Assembly (NCBI GenBank): GCA_002310055.1 | Contig: DBXS01000020.1 | Span: forward strand, 1 to 10,313 | Source of the DNA: Clostridiales bacterium UBA1206 | GTDB lineage: Bacteria; Bacillota; Clostridia; Oscillospirales; CAG-382 | DNA: 10,313 nucleotides | Direction of reading: 5' to 3' | Part shown: piece by piece, positions 7,666 through 10,313 of the stretch | Layout: the number at the start of each line of letters is the position of its first letter | How positions within the stretch are numbered: position 1 is the stretch's first letter | Position numbers and translations under genes: made by a program | The notes under the pieces: model-generated | Databases searched by the model: none | Told to the model about the DNA's origin: nothing | Seen by the model: only the letters and a program-made list of their open reading frames with translations

Positions 7666-9204
7666 ATGGAAAATAACAAGATCGCGATAATCATCGGCGC
7701 CGGCCCCGCGGGGCTCACCGCCGCCTACGAGCTGCTCACAACGACCGATATCCACCCCGTCATACTTGAAGAAAGCGACGAGATAGGCGGCATTTCACGG
7801 ACGGCGGTCTATAAAGGCAACCGTATCGATATCGGCGGCCACCGCTTCTTTACCAAAGTCGACAGGGTGAACGATCTGTGGAAAAGAATACTGCCCGTGC
7901 AGGGCGCGCCTTCGTTCGACGACGCGCTGCTGGGGCGCGAAAAGCCGCTTTCCGCCGGCGGGCCCGACCCCGAAAAAGAAGACCGCGTAATGCTGGTCCG
8001 CAACCGCGTTTCGCGCATATATTTTCTTAAAAAGTTCTTCGCCTACCCCATTTCGCTTTCGTGGGAGACCGTAAAGAATATGGGCTTTTGGCGCACTCTC
8101 AAAGCGGGCTGCGGATATTTATGGTCGGCGGTGTTCAAAAAGAAAGAGACCAATTTGCGCAATTTCTATATAAACCGTTTCGGCAAGCCGCTTTACGAGA
8201 TGTTCTTTGAAGACTACACCGAAAAAGTCTGGGGCGTGAATCCCAAAGACATTTCCGCCGAATGGGGCGCGCAGCGCGTAAAAGGGCTTTCGCTTTTCAA
8301 AGCGGTTTGGAACAAGATCTCGTCTCCGTTCCGTAAAAAAAGCTCCAAAAAGGTCGAAACGTCGCTTATAGAGCAGTTCCTTTACCCCAAAAACGGACCC
8401 GGCCAGTTTTACGAAACGCTCGCCGACGAAGTCCGCCGGCTGGGCGGCGATATCGTTATGAACGCGCGCGTGGACGACGTGAAGACCGAAAACGGCAGAG
8501 TCGTTTCGGTAAGCGCGAACGGCAGGGAATACGCCGGCGATTATTTCATTTCGTCCATGCCCGTAAAGGATCTGTGCAACAGTATGCATAACGTCCCCGA
8601 AGACGTGCTCGCCGTCACCCGCGAGCTTCCGTACCGCGATTTTATCACCGTGGGGCTTTTGTGCGACAGGATGGCGATACAAAACAAGACCAGGACCAAA
8701 ACGCTGGGCAACATCGTCCCCGATTGCTGGATCTACGTTCAGGAACGCGACGTAAAGCTGGGGCGGCTGCAGATCTTCAACAACTGGTCGCCGTATCTGG
8801 TCGTCGATCCCGAACACACCGTGTGGATAGGTCTGGAGTATTTCTGCACCGAAGGCGACGAGTTGTGGAATATGCCGGACGCCGATTTTATAGAATTCGC
8901 CAAGGAAGAGGCCGCTCACATAGGCGTGGTCGACAAAGCGGATATAAAAGACGCGGTGCGCGTGAAACAGCGCAAGGCGTACCCTTCGTATTTTGGCACC
9001 TACCAAAACTTCCCGGTCGCCCGCGAATGGCTCCAGTCTTTTGAAAATCTTTACTGCGTGGGCAGGAACGGACAGCACCGCTACAACAATATGGATCATT
9101 CCATACTTTCGGCGATGGTGGCAGTAGATTCCATACGGACCGGCAAAGACCGGCTCGCCTGCTGGGACGTGAATACCGAAAAGGAATACCACGAGAAGAA
9201 ATAA
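7666..9204 (+). CDS. FAD-dependent oxidoreductase, UDP-galactopyranose mutase / COG1232-like
   Basis: The 512-residue protein starts at ATG 8 bases after AGGAG. The N terminus is a Rossmann FAD/NAD site: IIIGAGPAG (Gly11, Gly13, Gly16), Glu35 at the end of the second strand to hold the ribose, then GGISRT (41-46) and IDIGGHRFF (54-62). In the middle is EKVWGVNPKDISAEWGAQR, typical of this family. Near the C terminus GRNGQHRYNNMDHS resembles the FAD-contacting motif of UDP-galactopyranose mutases (GR...YKY..MDQ). Classical mutases are about 370-390 residues; this is longer, with extra sequence around 85-115 and in the middle. So it belongs to the related long group often found beside glycosyltransferase genes, whose reaction is mostly unknown. 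A role in making a sugar precursor for the upstream GT-C enzymes is an inference. It is cytoplasmic, with no signal peptide. Confidence 0.8.
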   Translation: MENNKIAIIIGAGPAGLTAAYELLTTTDIHPVILEESDEIGGISRTAVYKGNRIDIGGHRFFTKVDRVNDLWKRILPVQGAPSFDDALLGREKPLSAGGPDPEKEDRVMLVRNRVSRIYFLKKFFAYPISLSWETVKNMGFWRTLKAGCGYLWSAVFKKKETNLRNFYINRFGKPLYEMFFEDYTEKVWGVNPKDISAEWGAQRVKGLSLFKAVWNKISSPFRKKSSKKVETSLIEQFLYPKNGPGQFYETLADEVRRLGGDIVMNARVDDVKTENGRVVSVSANGREYAGDYFISSMPVKDLCNSMHNVPEDVLAVTRELPYRDFITVGLLCDRMAIQNKTRTKTLGNIVPDCWIYVQERDVKLGRLQIFNNWSPYLVVDPEHTVWIGLEYFCTEGDELWNMPDADFIEFAKEEAAHIGVVDKADIKDAVRVKQRKAYPSYFGTYQNFPVAREWLQSFENLYCVGRNGQHRYNNMDHSILSAMVAVDSIRTGKDRLACWDVNTEKEYHEKK

Positions 9205-9217
9205 AAAGCCCGGGGCG

Positions 9218-9242
9218 ATTCGATATGTTTGCTTTCGCAAAC
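9218..9242. repeat. 25-bp direct repeat, copy 1
   Basis: This copy matches bases 10208-10232 at 24 of 25 positions (T versus G at position 18). It begins 13 bases after the stop of the FAD enzyme gene and ends 24 bases before the ATG of the lipoprotein gene. Inside it, GTTTGC (9227-9232) and GCAAAC (9237-9242) form a 6-bp stem around the loop TTTC. No T run follows, so it is not a typical terminator. Confidence 0.9.
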
Positions 9243-9266
9243 GGAAAATGAAAAGGAGGCATTACC

Positions 9267-10202
9267 ATGAAAAGAGCAATAACCGTCGTGCTTCTTTGCG
9301 CGGTGCTGTTTGTCGGCTGCGCAAAAATCCCTGTGGAAGAAGCGAAAATCCCTGCGGAAAAAACCGAAAGCAAAACGGCAGACAATGTAACAGACGAGAT
9401 ATCAAAAGCCGTTGAAGAACTGGGATTGAAAGTTACAAAACTGGAGTTCGGCGACGATTCGTTATACGCCGAACTGTCACCCGAAAACACAATGCCTGAA
9501 TCCTCTGTTTATGTTCCGGTGCTTACAAAAATACAAGGGTGTCTTCTCGATAACGGCAGCAGCGTAAAGAAAATCGACGTCAAACTGGTAAAGGAGGATA
9601 CAGAAAAGACATTCGAACTTGCGCTGGAAGACAGGACGGTCTATATTACTCTGCCGTCAGATGGGGACGGCAGCGACAAGAAAGCAAACATTATGCTTTA
9701 TATGGATGCTTTTGCATATTTGATTTATAATATACCAAGCGACGTTTACGACTACGTTAATGTAAAGGTAATAAACCACGACGGCGACACGTTGCGTCAA
9801 AGTTTAATCCGTTTTTCGAGAAACGCGGAAAAACGCATTCCGGCTGACGGCGCTGACCCCGCCGCGCTAATTGAACCGGTAAAGTCGGTCCTTCCTGTCG
9901 GAATGGAACTTACCGAAATAACGATAGTTACCCACAACGAGATTCCGATCGTCGCACTTGCGCTCAAATGTTCCGTGCTCGAATCGGCTTCGCTCAGTTA
10001 TATAGACGATGTTTACGAAATGGTAATAAAAAAATCCGCAAATATGAATATTGCCGCGTGCACCATTGACATTGTCGACGCTTCCACCGGCGAGTTGCTG
10101 ATGTATTATTACGGCAACGCTGACATAGGTAAAATGACCTCGTGGCTGGCGCCCGAGATAAGGGCCTTTTCCGGCCCGAGACCCTCGCCGGACTCCGAAT
10201 AA
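9267..10202 (+). CDS. Lipoprotein of unknown function, probable foreign cassette gene
   Basis: I do not recognise this 311-residue protein. It starts at ATG 7 bases after AAAAGGAGG. The N terminus MKRAITVVLLCAVLFVGC is a lipoprotein signal, with Cys18 as the lipid site, so the protein should sit on the outer face of the membrane. Directly after Cys18 a 7-residue unit repeats: AKIPVEE, AKIPAEK. The rest looks built from recurring helix-plus-beta-hairpin units, for example the segments ending VKLVKEDTEKTFELAL, VKVINHDGDTLRQSLIRF and IDIVDASTGELLMYYYG; the repeat idea comes from reading by eye. GC is lower than in neighbours (24 and 27 of 60 in two blocks counted, versus 33 and 36 of 60 in blocks of the CotH and FAD genes), and it uses TTA, CTA and TCA codons. 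It is bracketed by the 25-bp repeats. Its own promoter was not seen. Confidence 0.75.
   Translation: MKRAITVVLLCAVLFVGCAKIPVEEAKIPAEKTESKTADNVTDEISKAVEELGLKVTKLEFGDDSLYAELSPENTMPESSVYVPVLTKIQGCLLDNGSSVKKIDVKLVKEDTEKTFELALEDRTVYITLPSDGDGSDKKANIMLYMDAFAYLIYNIPSDVYDYVNVKVINHDGDTLRQSLIRFSRNAEKRIPADGADPAALIEPVKSVLPVGMELTEITIVTHNEIPIVALALKCSVLESASLSYIDDVYEMVIKKSANMNIAACTIDIVDASTGELLMYYYGNADIGKMTSWLAPEIRAFSGPRPSPDSE
9321..9362 (+). repeat. Tandem 21-bp coding repeat after the lipobox
   Basis: Two adjacent 21-bp units (9321-9341 and 9342-9362) match at 18 of 21 positions and encode AKIPVEE and AKIPAEK just after the lipidated cysteine. They extend the flexible tether between the membrane and the folded part of the lipoprotein, and probably arose by slippage. 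Confidence 0.85.
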
Positions 10203-10207
10203 ACAGA

Positions 10208-10232
10208 ATTCGATATGTTTGCTTGCGCAAAC
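10208..10232. repeat. 25-bp direct repeat, copy 2
   Basis: This is the second copy of the sequence at 9218-9242. It begins 5 bases after the stop codon of the lipoprotein gene. The inner stem GTTTGC (10217-10222) and GCAAAC (10227-10232) is kept, with the loop TTGC; the one base that differs between copies lies in this loop. The two copies start 990 bp apart. Confidence 0.9.
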
Positions 10233-10241
10233 AAGAAAAAA

Positions 10242-10269
10242 CTCCCGAAAAGTCAAAACTTTTCGCGAG
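10242..10269. other. Hairpin downstream of the repeat, possible minus-strand terminator
   Basis: CGAAAAGT (10246-10253) pairs with ACTTTTCG (10258-10265) around the loop CAAA, and CTC/GAG lengthens the stem beyond one C-C mismatch. On the + strand no T run follows. On the minus strand the stem is followed by GGAG and then six T, so it could end transcription coming from the right. It may instead be part of the repeated element. Confidence 0.45.
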
Positions 10270-10270
10270 G

Positions 10271-10284
10271 TGTCCTAATGGACA
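10271..10284. other. Small second hairpin
   Basis: TGTCC and GGACA form a 5-bp stem around TAAT, immediately after the larger hairpin. With the copy-2 stem, three hairpins occur within about 70 bases. The remaining bases to 10313 hold no gene that can be supported; GAGG near 10303 could precede a gene starting beyond the window. Confidence 0.4.
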
Positions 10285-10313
10285 GTATATAAAAAACCGG
10301 CTGAGGCAAGGAT

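Noticed and set aside
9208..9216. GCCCGGGGC after the FAD enzyme gene as a terminator
   Set aside because: The palindrome has essentially no loop and no following T run, so it would not act as an intrinsic terminator.

Overview
The window looks like chromosomal DNA from a Gram-positive clostridial bacterium (Bacillota), probably a gut or rumen-type Oscillospirales/Ruminococcus relative. The evidence is strong AGGAG-type ribosome binding sites before nearly every gene, GTG and probably TTG starts, moderately high GC with a taste for GCG, CGC and ATA codons, Gram-positive-style lipoprotein signals, and a secreted CotH protein that carries a dockerin. The species assignment is an inference.

All six genes lie on the + strand. 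The first five are separated by only 28-41 bp and are probably one transcription unit: (1) a lipoprotein with an AlgX/AlgJ-type SGNH acyltransferase-like domain; (2) a large secreted CotH-kinase-like protein with an internal dockerin and a discoidin-like domain; (3) and (4) two polytopic GT-C glycosyltransferase-like membrane proteins; (5) a FAD enzyme of the UDP-galactopyranose mutase / COG1232 type. A possible extended -10 promoter element (TGATATAAT) sits at the very start of the window.

The genes suggest assembly and decoration of a surface glycan. The FAD enzyme could prepare a sugar precursor. The two GT-C proteins could move sugars from polyprenyl-phosphate carriers onto a glycan or protein outside the membrane. 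The AlgX-like lipoprotein could O-acylate the product, and the CotH protein could phosphorylate or anchor to a surface partner. This pathway is inferred from gene families and context.

The last kilobase is different. A lipoprotein gene of unknown function (9267-10202) has visibly lower GC and uses codons (TTA, CTA, TCA) that the 858-codon CotH gene never uses. It is bracketed by two direct copies of a 25-bp sequence (24/25 identical), each containing a small hairpin. The downstream copy runs into a hairpin-rich, non-coding-looking stretch that reaches the window end. This looks like a cassette or the trace of a dispersed repeat and is the most unexplained part of the window. No tRNA, rRNA, CRISPR array, transposase or recognisable insertion sequence was seen.
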